DNA from: Thalassobellus citreus
Lineage (GTDB): Bacteria; Bacteroidota; Bacteroidia; Flavobacteriales; Flavobacteriaceae
Assembly: GCF_044385915.1 (NCBI RefSeq)
Contig: NZ_JBISCC010000113.1
Span: 1-64,000 of the forward strand
DNA length: 64,000 nucleotides
Direction of reading: 5' to 3'
Part shown: piece by piece, positions 1 through 6,520 of the stretch
Layout: every line of letters starts with the position of its first letter
Position numbering within the stretch: position 1 is the first letter of the stretch
Notes under the pieces: generated by a model
Told to the model about the DNA's origin: nothing
Database searches by the model: none
The model's input: only the letters and a program-made list of their open reading frames with translations
Program-made: the position numbers and the translations under genes

Positions 1-1
1 G

Positions 2-47
2 GCTTGGGTTTCTGACCTGAAAGGACTCAGAAACCAAGCTTCTTTTT
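2..47 (+). terminator. Intrinsic terminator at left edge
   Basis: A 13-bp stem (GCTTGG-TTTCTGA against TCAGAAACCAAGC, one bulged G) is followed by a T-rich run at 40-47. It would end plus-strand transcription entering from the left of the window. Confidence 0.6.
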
Positions 48-167
48 CCGTTGTCTTTTTGGGAAAGTGTCCTAATTTTTCCAGTGCTTTTTCCACTGGA
101 AAATTACGGGCTGTTTCACAATTTATTTTTCTTTTCATAAGGCAATGTGTTTTTAGGTGTTTTTTTA

Positions 168-370
168 ATGATTTGATGATTTCACTTGTTAAGCCTTGTA
201 AACACTATGATTTAAGAGTCATCAAAATGTCATCATTTCATCATTATCGGTTTTTTATGACACCATCCTGTCATCATTATTTTTTTTGATGACAAAATGA
301 TGATACTATGATGACGGCTTTAGCCCAATAAATACAACAGGTTTTCTATGCTGTCATCAAATCATCAAAA
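168..370. repeat. Cluster of TCATCA/TGATGA repeats before the primase gene
   Basis: This gene-poor stretch holds at least ten copies of TCATCA or TGATGA in both orientations, including an inverted pair around 273-293 (GTCATCA ... TGATGAC). The cluster runs into the 3' end of the primase-like gene. Iteron-like repeats beside a replication gene can be an origin or a protein-binding array, but nothing here proves this. No convincing gene is seen in 1-345. Confidence 0.4.
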
Positions 371-1551
371 TTTTCGATTAAAAATGATCTCTCTACGGTA
401 AAATAGCGTCCTTTGGCATCTATCAACGTCATGTCTCCATCTGTCCAAATCACAAATTTTTGATAGCTATTAGAGTTGTCCTTGTTGCTTAATTTCCAAT
501 CTTTTTTCAGCAATCTTCTTAGTTGAGTCAAATCCGTTTTTATTCGCGTTTTATTAAGTGCTAAAAGGGCATCCATTGGACAAAGGTCAACGGCTTCCAA
601 ATCAAATTTTTCAATGACCCCCATTAGAATACTTGCCAGTTCTTTCTCAACCCGATTACGATTGTTCTGTACTAACTTTATTAAGGCCTTTGTCTTGATT
701 TGTTGGGCAGTAAACCACATGCGAGTTAAGTGTTTTGAATGTAGTTTACGATTAGCTAGGTAATGAAGGAAAGCAGGAATCTCCTTAGTGAGATTTTCTA
801 AAAAGGTAGTATCCTCTTTTTCTAATGTTGGGATTTTTATCACCCAGAAGCGAGTTTCATTAGCATCTATCTTAATAAAACTCTCTTCGTTATTACTACA
901 TAGAATAAACTTCCCAAAAAATTCAACTTCTCGCTTATCCTTGCCTTTGGCTTCTAACTTATTAATGTTGGTAGTGCTCAAATACTTGATGCGCTCCGTA
1001 AGTTCTTCTTTATTAAATAGTACTTCATCAATGCATATCAAAAGCTTGTTAGCCCAATCGGCATTAAACTGACTGCTAAAACTATCATTAGTTAAATAAG
1101 TTAGATTGTTTTCAAAGATTTCCTTGAGCCATTTTAAAAAAGTGCTTTTTCCCGTGGAGCGTTCTTTAGAGACTAAGCAGAGGATGGGGAGTACCTGGAT
1201 GGGTTTTAAATATAATAGTTGTAGATAGTCCAAACCCAGTTCAAAATGTTTTCCAAAAATATGCTTTACGAATTTTAATGATAATGTAATAGCACCCTTT
1301 TTTGGTGTTTTACCCAAAGGGGAGTAGATATTATAAAACCCTAGATATTCTTGTTTAAAGTTTAGATGATTTGGAATACAGGTGAAGCCATCATATTTTG
1401 AAATTTTGCTTAAATGATCTTTACCATGGTCTTGTTTAATGGTTTCCATGTTCCAATGCACCAAGATTTCATTAAAATGGCCAGCAATGGTTGGAGCTTT
1501 GACGCGTTTATAATAGGATGTACCTACACGTATATAAGGTATCTGTTTCAT
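346..1551 (-). CDS. Primase/SF3-helicase-like protein of a mobile element
   Basis: This 401-residue protein resembles the helicase part of phage/plasmid P4-type primases (DUF5906-like) common in Bacteroidota integrative elements. A Walker A-like segment (ERSTGKSTFLKWL, about residues 129-141) is followed by a Walker B-like stretch (LLICIDE) and a sensor-like segment ending FILCSNNEE. The N-terminal primase domain of full-size relatives is absent or reduced, so it may load or unwind DNA for a replicating element rather than prime. The excisionase-like gene upstream on the same strand supports a mobile-element role. Family assignment is from motifs only. Confidence 0.75.
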   Translation of the reverse strand: MKQIPYIRVGTSYYKRVKAPTIAGHFNEILVHWNMETIKQDHGKDHLSKISKYDGFTCIPNHLNFKQEYLGFYNIYSPLGKTPKKGAITLSLKFVKHIFGKHFELGLDYLQLLYLKPIQVLPILCLVSKERSTGKSTFLKWLKEIFENNLTYLTNDSFSSQFNADWANKLLICIDEVLFNKEELTERIKYLSTTNINKLEAKGKDKREVEFFGKFILCSNNEESFIKIDANETRFWVIKIPTLEKEDTTFLENLTKEIPAFLHYLANRKLHSKHLTRMWFTAQQIKTKALIKLVQNNRNRVEKELASILMGVIEKFDLEAVDLCPMDALLALNKTRIKTDLTQLRRLLKKDWKLSNKDNSNSYQKFVIWTDGDMTLIDAKGRYFTVERSFLIENFDDLMTA

Positions 1552-1627
1552 AAGAAGTGTTTTTACAGCATAGCAAATAATTAAACTGTTTGCTATCGAA
1601 TAATGAATATTTGAAATTCTTATGTCC

Positions 1628-1894
1628 CTAAAGACCTTTATGAGTGTTGCTATTGGTCAGTTTTGATTCTCGCTTATTTTGAAGTAACCAATCCACAAGT
1701 TTCTTTTTATCGAAAAAAACCATTTTTCCATTAGGTTTGGAGTGTGGAATTTTTCTAGAAGCGGTGAGTTTGTATAAATAACTTCTTGAGATTCCAGTAT
1801 AGTCACAGGCTTCGTCAAAGGTTAAAACTTCTTTGCTTCCTATGAGTAGTTTTTCTAAACGATCTAATCGCTCCAGTATTAAAATAGTGTCCAT
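1628..1894 (-). CDS. Small HTH protein (excisionase/MerR-like)
   Basis: The 88-residue protein has the layout of Bacteroidota element-borne helix-turn-helix proteins. An N-terminal helix (LERLDRLEKLLIG) is followed by 'LTFDEACDYTGISRSYLYKLTASRKIPHSKPNGKMVFFDKKKLVDWLLQ', which matches the HTH_17/excisionase pattern with recognition helix SRSYLYKL and a wing. It lies 76 bp upstream of the primase-like gene on the same strand, the usual order in such elements. It probably acts in excision, replication control or autoregulation. A perfect 18-bp palindrome lies 27 bp upstream of its start. Confidence 0.8.
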   Translation of the reverse strand: MDTILILERLDRLEKLLIGSKEVLTFDEACDYTGISRSYLYKLTASRKIPHSKPNGKMVFFDKKKLVDWLLQNKRESKLTNSNTHKGL

Positions 1895-1921
1895 TTTTTA
1901 TTGTTTTAGATTTATAAAATG

Positions 1922-1939
1922 AACAAAAGCGCTTTTGTT
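1922..1939. promoter_or_regulatory. Perfect 18-bp palindrome, probable operator
   Basis: AACAAAAGC/GCTTTTGTT is a perfect inverted repeat with no spacer, in the 321-bp gap 1895-2215, just upstream of the small HTH gene. It is a likely binding site for that protein or another dimeric regulator. The rest of the gap shows no gene. Confidence 0.5.
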
Positions 1940-2215
1940 ATCCCTTATAGGATTATGGTAATAAAAGTATAAAACAAGGTTGTTGAAAGAAGATGTAATA
2001 CGAAATAGTTATTCACAAATATTTGTAAAACAACGATTTAAATAAAATCACATCAAATTTTATGAAGTATTTCAGATTGCATATTATCTGTATTTATATG
2101 GTATCAAATAACGCTATTTAAAATTTTGGTCAAATAGGTCTTTTGGGCCATATTGTAGGTTATTAACAATAAAAAGGAGGGTGGACGGCCAAAAAGGAAT
2201 TTAAAAACGTCAGTT

Positions 2216-2533
2216 TTAAGATTTCTGTATAAAAAGTTTATGTGCTTCATCTAAAAATTCACCTTCTTCAAAAGGTAAAAGCTGATTTGCTAATTCTAAA
2301 GTTTTGCGAATATCAGATCCATGGTCTTTAACGCGGGGAGGACAATAGCTGTCTCCTTGGCTGGCCAATATGCACACGTTTATTAAGGATTCAATGGTAG
2401 TAAACAAATCCAAATAGCCGTCAAATTGCAAGAATGATGGTTTGAATTTTCCTTTTCGTGCATTAGAGTGATGTAACACCACTAATTTGCTCTTTGCCAA
2501 AGCTTCTAATGCTTTAATTTTATTCTTTTTCAT
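2216..2533 (-). CDS. Hypothetical protein, paralogue of next gene
   Basis: This 105-residue soluble protein matches no family I recognise. Its C-terminal part (ANQLLPFEEGEFLDEAHKLF) aligns with the same region of the next gene upstream (TQLMPYEEMIFLDEVKEI), and both contain an 'I-N-C/I-x-LAS/ALQ' helix in the middle. They are tandem paralogues separated by 16 bp. No membrane segment or signal peptide is visible. The position beside a primase and HEPN-type gene suggests cargo or a helper gene of the mobile element. Confidence 0.6.
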   Translation of the reverse strand: MKKNKIKALEALAKSKLVVLHHSNARKGKFKPSFLQFDGYLDLFTTIESLINVCILASQGDSYCPPRVKDHGSDIRKTLELANQLLPFEEGEFLDEAHKLFIQKS

Positions 2534-2549
2534 AACTACTTTTTTGTCT

Positions 2550-2870
2550 TTAGTTTTCTGTTTTCTTCATTATTTCCTTCACTTCATCCAAAAATATCAT
2601 TTCTTCATAAGGCATGAGTTGGGTGATGAATTCCAGTACTGCCTGTATATTTATATTGGGGTCTCCAATGTATGTGTTGGATATATAGTCTGCTTGCAAT
2701 GCCATTATACAGGTTTTTTGAAGATTCAAAATAAGTTCTATAACCTCTTTATAACTCCCTATAAGCAGTATAATATTACTTTTATCTGTATTGTGAGGAT
2801 TAGGTTCTAAAAGTGTAAGATGTCGTTTAATAAGTTCTTGGATATCTTGTTTTGTGTCTTCTTGCTTCAT
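2550..2870 (-). CDS. Hypothetical protein, paralogue of preceding gene
   Basis: This 106-residue protein shares with its neighbour the pattern 'LL..L...I...V.EL..QLMPYEE..FLDEV..' and a similar length. No catalytic motif is evident. It is the upstream member of the tandem pair, 19 bp after the HEPN-type reading frame, so the three are probably co-transcribed on the minus strand. Function unknown. Confidence 0.6.
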   Translation of the reverse strand: MKQEDTKQDIQELIKRHLTLLEPNPHNTDKSNIILLIGSYKEVIELILNLQKTCIMALQADYISNTYIGDPNINIQAVLEFITQLMPYEEMIFLDEVKEIMKKTEN

Positions 2871-2889
2871 GACATTCCGATTTTAAAGA

Positions 2890-3764
2890 TTAGTACTGAT
2901 TAGATGGATTGCAATGTAGTTCCTTGAGGTGTTCTAATTGTGTATCACCCAATTTCTTGGCTTCGTCATAAAACCATTCACAGCGGTTATAGGCCTTGTC
3001 TGTATCCTCATTTGAAAATTCATTTTGGACTTTGAATCGGATGATGTGGTGTGCATTACAGAGCATATAATATATACGATGTAAACCATAAGTCACCTTG
3101 GGAAAAATAGTCTGTGGTAATTGTGAAAATTGACTGCATAAATGCAACAGATAAGATAGTGAATAATGTTGTGGTTTAAATTCCCAAAACACAAATAAGA
3201 GTGCCATGCATACCTGTTCCAAAGCATGGTGCATAATAGACAATTTGGAAATGGAATCCTCCTTGGGTTCAATGTTGTCTATAACGGACAGTAGATATTC
3301 TGCACGATCCATACGGTTCTTCCAGGTTTCTTGAATGCGGTCATAAACATTTTGATGAAAAAGTAAAGCGTAGTTGCTGAATTTAGACAGGCAATCATCT
3401 TTTTTATAGATACAAGGTGTTTGGAAAATAATCTTAGACAAAAAATTGTCGCCATAATTTAATCGCTTCTTGACTTTTGATAAAGTATATGTAACAACAT
3501 AAACCTTACAACGTTGTTGCATCTTATTGTACAGATCGTCCATAAAGTCCCCTAGTCTTTTGGAAATGGGCTTATATGTGATGATAGCAGTGTATAAGTT
3601 ACCGCCTTTTGAGAGCTTGCACTTTGTGGTGATAGATAGACATTCTGCCGCTTCTTTTCTTTATTGTAACCAATCGCATATACAGAATGTAATGGCAATA
3701 GTTCTTTTAAAAGGTTTAAAAGTTCCATTTGAAATGGGAATTTTGTTGGTGTTTTTGCTTCCAT
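2890..3764 (-). pseudogene. HEPN-domain protein split by a frameshift
   Basis: Two minus-strand frames together make one protein of about 290 residues. The upstream frame (3764-3552, 70 residues) ends with KAVTYTLLSS then a stop. The downstream frame (from 3543, 217 residues) can be read further upstream as ITYKPISKRLGDFMDDLYNK. The two join smoothly if one base is missing near 3576-3590. The C-terminal half (ALEQVCMALLFVFWEFKPQH, then AHHIIRFK) looks like the HEPN domain of Bacteroidota proteins found with mobile elements. The gene is either inactivated, shifted by recoding, or carries a sequencing error. Translation of the downstream part alone from 3543 is possible. Confidence 0.6.
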
Positions 3765-3821
3765 ACTTTTACTATTATGATGATTGAACTTATTTTTAAA
3801 GCATTGATGTATTCAAAGTTA

Positions 3822-3853
3822 ACCAAAGGTTATGATACATCATAACCTTTGGT
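3822..3853. repeat. 14-bp perfect inverted repeat with 4-nt loop
   Basis: ACCAAAGGTTATGA, TACA, TCATAACCTTTGGT, followed by a T run at 3858-3864 on the plus strand. It lies between the divergent HEPN-type and XRE genes. It may be a terminator for plus-strand readthrough or a long operator; the two cannot be told apart here. Confidence 0.6.
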
Positions 3854-3864
3854 GATGTTTTTTT

Positions 3865-3884
3865 ATAGAAATTGTAATTTCTAT
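3865..3884. promoter_or_regulatory. Operator-like palindrome overlapping XRE start codon
   Basis: ATAGAAATT-GT-AATTTCTAT has 9-bp arms and overlaps the ATG of the XRE gene. A bound dimer here would block initiation, which fits autorepression by the XRE protein. Confidence 0.5.
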
Positions 3885-4101
3885 GAATAAAGAAGAGAAA
3901 GATTTCCTTAAAAAAGTTGGCGGAAATATAGCCAAACAAAGAAGAGAAAAAGGTTTTAGTCAACTAGATATTTGTTCCGTTATTAAAATGGAAAAACCTA
4001 ACTTATCAAGTATTGAAAATGGAAGACAAAATGTAACTTCCCTAACCTTACTAAAAATTTCAAAAGCGATTGGAGTGGAAGTGAAATTATTCTTCGAATA
4101 A
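3883..4101 (+). CDS. XRE-family transcriptional regulator
   Basis: The 72-residue protein is a single HTH_3 (Cro/CI-type) domain: 'GGNIAKQRREKGFSQLDICSVIKMEKPNLSSIENGRQNVTSLTLLKISKAIGVEVKLFF'. The scaffold helix (SQLDICSVI), recognition helix (EKPNLSSIENGR) and C-terminal helices are all recognisable, so it is complete. It probably regulates itself through the palindrome over its start codon. It converges on the tRNA array, whose 3' end lies 66 bp downstream on the other strand. Confidence 0.85.
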   Translation: MNKEEKDFLKKVGGNIAKQRREKGFSQLDICSVIKMEKPNLSSIENGRQNVTSLTLLKISKAIGVEVKLFFE

Positions 4102-4166
4102 TAAAATCTGATTTAGAAATACTAAGATCATTTATTTTGTGTACTAAATATCATTTCCAAATTTAG

Positions 4167-4238
4167 TAGGAATAGCAAGATTCGAACTCGCATCTTCGGG
4201 GTCGTAACCCAATGTTTTATCCATTAAACTATACTCCT
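4167..4238 (-). tRNA. tRNA-Arg(ACG), last gene of 13-tRNA array
   Basis: Acceptor AGGAGTA/TATTCCT with A73, T arm GCGAG-TTCGAAT-CTTGC, anticodon loop TTACGAC. CCA is not encoded. It is the promoter-distal member of the array transcribed from 5228. Confidence 0.85.
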
Positions 4239-4244
4239 AAATTG

Positions 4245-4317
4245 TGGAACAAACAGGAATCGAACCTGTATCTTCGGATTTTCAGTCCGTTGCATTGACC
4301 AACTTTGCTATTGTTCC
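4245..4317 (-). tRNA. tRNA-Phe(GAA)
   Basis: Acceptor GGAACAA/TTGTTCC with A73, anticodon loop CTGAAAA, T arm ACAGG-TTCGATT-CCTGT. The first anticodon-stem pair is A-A. No encoded CCA. Confidence 0.88.
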
Positions 4318-4322
4318 ATTTT

Positions 4323-4395
4323 GGGTGGCTTCGGGATTCGAACCCTGTTCTTCTCTTTCACAATGAGATGTTTTACCAAATAAACTAAAGACACC
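4323..4395 (-). tRNA. tRNA-His(GTG)
   Basis: Acceptor GGTGTCT/AGCCACC has one mismatch. Discriminator C73 fits bacterial tRNA-His, but the base before G1 is T, not the usual encoded G-1. Anticodon loop TTGTGAA. The T stem has only three strong pairs. Confidence 0.75.
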
Positions 4396-4403
4396 ATATT
4401 TTG

Positions 4404-4476
4404 AAAACCCGATAGGACTCGAACCTATACCTCAGGAGTCAAATTCCTGTATGCTCACCATTTACATCACGGGTCT
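4404..4476 (-). tRNA. tRNA-Gln(TTG)
   Basis: Acceptor AGACCCG/CGGGTTT, anticodon loop ATTTGAC, T arm ATAGG-TTCGAGT-CCTAT. The discriminator reads T, unusual for Gln. Confidence 0.8.
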
Positions 4477-4479
4477 ATA

Positions 4480-4553
4480 TACTCCACCTTGGATTCGAAC
4501 CAAGACTACACGGGGCTTAAACCCGATGCCTCTTCCAGTTGGGCTAGTGGAGC
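4480..4553 (-). tRNA. tRNA-Leu(TAA) with short variable loop
   Basis: Acceptor GCTCCAC/GTGGAGT with A73, anticodon loop TTTAAGC, T arm CTTGG-TTCGAAT-CCAAG. The variable region is about 5 nt instead of the long arm expected of bacterial tRNA-Leu. Confidence 0.75.
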
Positions 4554-4557
4554 ATAG

Positions 4558-4631
4558 TATGGGGAGAGAGATTCGAACTCTCAGATTCCTGATTCTAAGT
4601 CAGGTGCGTTTGCCATTTTCGCCATCCCCAC
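4558..4631 (-). tRNA. tRNA-Leu(TAG) with short variable loop
   Basis: Acceptor GTGGGGA/TCCCCAT with A73, anticodon arm CCTGA-CTTAGAA-TCAGG, T arm GAGAG-TTCGAAT-CTCTC. Again the long variable arm normal for bacterial Leu is missing. Confidence 0.75.
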
Positions 4632-4643
4632 ATTTAATATTTG

Positions 4644-4715
4644 TATTCCGTAGGGGAATCGAACCCCTAATTCTACATAGAAAGTGTAGCGTCTTAACCA
4701 TTTGACCAACGGAAC
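4644..4715 (-). tRNA. tRNA-Glu(TTC)
   Basis: Acceptor GTTCCGT/ACGGAAT with A73, anticodon arm CTACA-CTTTCTA-TGTAG, T arm AGGGG-TTCGATT-CCCCT. All stems are well paired. Confidence 0.88.
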
Positions 4716-4721
4716 CTTTTG

Positions 4722-4794
4722 TCTGAGAAGCAGGATTCGAACCTGCAACCTCCCGCATCCAAAGTGGGTAAACATCCAATCGTTATCTTCCCAG
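4722..4794 (-). tRNA. tRNA-Pro(TGG)
   Basis: Acceptor CTGGGAA/TTCTCAG with A73, anticodon loop TTTGGAT in a stem with one A-C mismatch, T arm GCAGG-TTCGAAT-CCTGC. Position 8 is G instead of T. Confidence 0.78.
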
Positions 4795-4799
4795 ATATG

Positions 4800-4872
4800 C
4801 AGTACTGACGGGATTCGAACCCGCAACTTCCCGAGAGACAGTCGGATGCACTAGCCATTGTGCTACAGTACT
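4800..4872 (-). tRNA. tRNA-Asp(GTC)
   Basis: Acceptor AGTACTG/CAGTACT is perfect. Discriminator G73 is the Asp identity base. Anticodon arm TCCGA-CTGTCTC-TCGGG, T arm GCGGG-TTCGAAT-CCCGT. Confidence 0.88.
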
Positions 4873-4877
4873 ATTTG

Positions 4878-4960
4878 TGGAAGTGGTAGGACTCGAACCT
4901 ACAAGCTCCGAAGAGACCAGATTTACAGTCTGGAGAGCCAACCAATTGCTCAACACTTCC
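4878..4960 (-). tRNA. tRNA-Tyr(GTA)
   Basis: Acceptor GGAAGTG/CACTTCC with A73, anticodon arm CCAGA-CTGTAAA-TCTGG, and a long class II variable arm as expected for Tyr. It closely resembles the tRNA-Tyr of the second repair locus at 53508. Confidence 0.9.
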
Positions 4961-4968
4961 ATAATTTG

Positions 4969-5041
4969 AGACAAGGATGAGATTCGAACTCATAGATAAC
5001 GGGTTTGCAGTCCGTCGCCTTAACCATTCAGCCACCTTGTC
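4969..5041 (-). tRNA. tRNA-Cys(GCA)
   Basis: Acceptor GACAAGG/CCTTGTC, discriminator T (U73 is the Cys identity base), anticodon loop CTGCAAA. Confidence 0.88.
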
Positions 5042-5050
5042 ATTTTTTTG

Positions 5051-5137
5051 CGGAGAGCAAAGGAATCGAACCTTCACCACTTTTACATGGACTTGATTAG
5101 CAGTCAAGCGTAACAAACCAGTATTTACCTACTCTCC
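5051..5137 (-). tRNA. tRNA-Ser(GCT)
   Basis: Acceptor GGAGAGT/GCTCTCC with G73, anticodon arm CTTGA-CTGCTAA-TCAAG, long variable arm as expected for Ser. Confidence 0.88.
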
Positions 5138-5141
5138 AATG

Positions 5142-5228
5142 CGGAAGCAGTGGGAGTCGAACCCACACGAGTCGTTATCTCCGAACGGTTTTCAAGACTG
5201 TGGCCACCACCTATTGGCTTGTCCTTCC
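5142..5228 (-). tRNA. tRNA-Ser(TGA), first gene of array
   Basis: Acceptor GGAAGGA/TGCTTCC has one G-G mismatch. G73, anticodon loop CTTGAAA, long variable arm. It begins about 15 bp after the T run of the upstream attenuator, so transcription of the array must pass that terminator. Confidence 0.85.
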
Positions 5229-5242
5229 TAATTTTTATTCAT

Positions 5243-5273
5243 AAAAAAAGCACCTCTTTTCGGGAGGTGCTTT
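5243..5273 (-). terminator. Attenuator terminator directly before the tRNA array
   Basis: On the minus strand GCACCTC, a short loop and GAGGTGC are followed by TTTTTTT. It ends 15 bp before tRNA-Ser(TGA), so it can only control the array. GGGAG in the leader ORF at 5298-5426 can pair with CTCCC of its 5' side, with a further CTT/AAG match, giving a possible antiterminator. Confidence 0.8.
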
Positions 5274-5297
5274 ACTTGTTATTGTTTTTAAATTATA

Positions 5298-5426
5298 TCA
5301 ATTCATAACATAAGTATTCTCCCTAATTTTAAATTTGTGTTGCCCATAACTATAAAACAGCTCTAAGCTCTTCGGCGAGCGAAGACAGAAATCTGATGAT
5401 AAAATATGTTGTAAATGAAATTTCAT
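5298..5426 (-). CDS. Leader peptide 1b (42 codons) of tRNA-array attenuator
   Basis: ATG at 5426 begins a 42-codon frame (starting MKFHLQHILSSDFCLRSPKS) that ends 25 nt before the terminator. The longer in-frame ATG at 5486 lies inside the promoter, so the shorter start is chosen. Of 41 residues after Met, 29 are amino acids served by the downstream tRNA array, and all eleven occur: Ser, Cys, Tyr, Asp, Pro, Glu, Leu, Gln, His, Phe and Arg. The protein is probably translated only to sense charged tRNA supply. The function is inferred from the layout. Confidence 0.65.
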   Translation of the reverse strand: MKFHLQHILSSDFCLRSPKSLELFYSYGQHKFKIRENTYVMN

Positions 5427-5459
5427 TATTATATTATTTGTTATTAATTTTTGATGTTG

Positions 5460-5490
5460 CAAAGATGAAATCAATTTTTGATTCACACAA
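5460..5490 (-). promoter_or_regulatory. Promoter for leader 1b and tRNA array
   Basis: On the minus strand TTG (5490-5488), a 20-bp spacer and CATCTTTG (5467-5460) fit the Bacteroidota TTG/TAnnTTTG consensus. Leader 1b starts 34 bp downstream. Confidence 0.6.
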
Positions 5491-5673
5491 GAAAAAAATG
5501 ATTTAATTTATTGATAATCAATTAGTTATTCTTGATTTTAAACAATACTTTTCCTGTCCGTATAACTACGGATAATGAACATTTTATACAACAGTCTGTC
5601 TCCCAATTGTTTTCAGTTTCAATTCTCTATTTTACTTTTTTCTAACTCTTAAACATTATTTTAAAAATTTCCA

Positions 5674-5706
5674 TAAAAAAAGCGTCCAGTTTAATTGGAC
5701 GCTTAT
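5674..5706 (-). terminator. First attenuator terminator upstream of tRNA array
   Basis: On the minus strand AGCGTCCA-loop-TGGACGCT is followed by TTTTTTT. GGACGCT inside leader 1a (plus 5761-5767 as AGCGTCC) is a perfect complement of its 5' arm, giving an alternative antiterminator pairing. The same sequence pair occurs at 11173-11296. Confidence 0.8.
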
Positions 5707-5737
5707 AATTTATAATGATTTATGGTCAATAATATCT

Positions 5738-5848
5738 TCAATTACTTCTAAAAATCACATAGCGTCCTAATCGCTCACTATATTCCGAGCGAAAATCATA
5801 GAGACAAAACTCTATTTGTTGACTAATATGTAATCTTTGCGGTATCAT
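5738..5848 (-). CDS. Leader peptide 1a (36 codons) of tRNA-array control region
   Basis: The frame starting MIPQRLHISQQIEFCLYDFR runs 36 codons and ends 32 nt before a strong terminator. Counting after Met, 28 of 35 residues belong to the eleven amino acids encoded by the downstream tRNA array, and each of the eleven is present, including single Cys, His, Pro and Asp. The GGACGCT antiterminator lies within its last third. Stalling at any depleted codon upstream of or at this segment could change the RNA fold. No protein function beyond sensing is expected. Confidence 0.65.
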   Translation of the reverse strand: MIPQRLHISQQIEFCLYDFRSEYSERLGRYVIFRSN

Positions 5849-5883
5849 TTGTTTTACAAATATGCTGTTTTATTTTTATTGTA

Positions 5884-5919
5884 CAAATATTTAATACAAC
5901 TACGCATTCTTTTTACGTA
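5884..5919 (-). promoter_or_regulatory. Operator-promoter module for leader 1a
   Basis: On the minus strand TACGTAA-N5-ATGCGTA (5919-5901), exactly 9 bp, then AATATTTG (5891-5884). It is one of five such modules in the window and probably answers to a WYL regulator. Confidence 0.65.
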
Positions 5920-5927
5920 GCAAGTGA

Positions 5928-6479
5928 TTATTTCTTTTTAGTTTTTTTACGCTTCTTCAATTTCTTAGATGGTTTTTGTTTTTTATCTAATTTCATCTTC
6001 TTTTCTATACGCTTTTGTTCATCTACCATAAAATCAAAATAATAATCATTATAGCAATGCTTTTTGGCTTCTTTTAAATGTTTCAAACAAATTTTATAAC
6101 TTCCTAATGTTTCTTCTATATAAGAGGATAACCAATATATTTCCGCTTTACTTATAGTTTCTATAGTTTGTGAAAAGCTTACTAGTTTTTTTGCTCTATC
6201 TATCTTGTTATTCCAAATAAGGTACTTAATATACATTGGGTAGACATCTTCATAATTAGTATCAATAGCAATAACTCTATCAAAACATTCAAATGCTTTG
6301 TCTGGCATTGATAAATGTTTTGCATAGACTTCTCCCAATAAGCAAAGTGAAGCACAATGGTTTTCGTCATACGAAAGAGCATAGTTCAAAGCTTCACAAA
6401 CTTCTTCCCAATCACTACAAAACCCACCTGTCGCTGCTTTTGCTTTTAAGTAGTAACTGTCTGCTAATGTTAATCCCAT
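5928..6479 (-). CDS. TPR-repeat protein with Lys-rich tail, PrfH-associated
   Basis: The 183-residue protein has about three TPR-like helical pairs (EALNYALSYDENHCASLCLLGEVYAK, AFECFDRVIAIDTNYEDVY, ICLKHLKEAKKHC) and ends in a strongly basic tail of mostly Lys. A paralogue at 52818 has the same length, order and tail and also follows prfH. The fixed pairing suggests it works with PrfH, perhaps binding the ribosome or RNA through the basic tail; this is inference. It is last in the RtcB-PrfH operon, and the tRNA-array control region starts inside its 3' flank. Confidence 0.7.
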   Translation of the reverse strand: MGLTLADSYYLKAKAATGGFCSDWEEVCEALNYALSYDENHCASLCLLGEVYAKHLSMPDKAFECFDRVIAIDTNYEDVYPMYIKYLIWNNKIDRAKKLVSFSQTIETISKAEIYWLSSYIEETLGSYKICLKHLKEAKKHCYNDYYFDFMVDEQKRIEKKMKLDKKQKPSKKLKKRKKTKKK

Positions 6480-6520
6480 TTTTGCTGTCTTAAATTATTT
6501 TTTGATTCTTGTCGTTTAGA

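Noticed and set aside
59..289. 76-codon plus-strand frame in the left gap
   Set aside because: Low-complexity His/Phe/Ser-rich translation of the TCATCA repeat region, with no ribosome-binding context or known family.
4451..5116. Several 60-85-codon open frames on both strands
   Set aside because: They run across the tRNA array, and their content is explained by the tRNA sequences.
4167..5228. Regularly spaced repeats resembling a CRISPR array
   Set aside because: The repeated word is the T-arm complement (GATTCGAAC) of tRNA genes; unit lengths vary and no cas gene is present.
5427..5486. Longer 62-codon start for leader 1b
   Set aside because: The upstream ATG lies between the -33 and -7 elements of the promoter, so it would not be transcribed from it.
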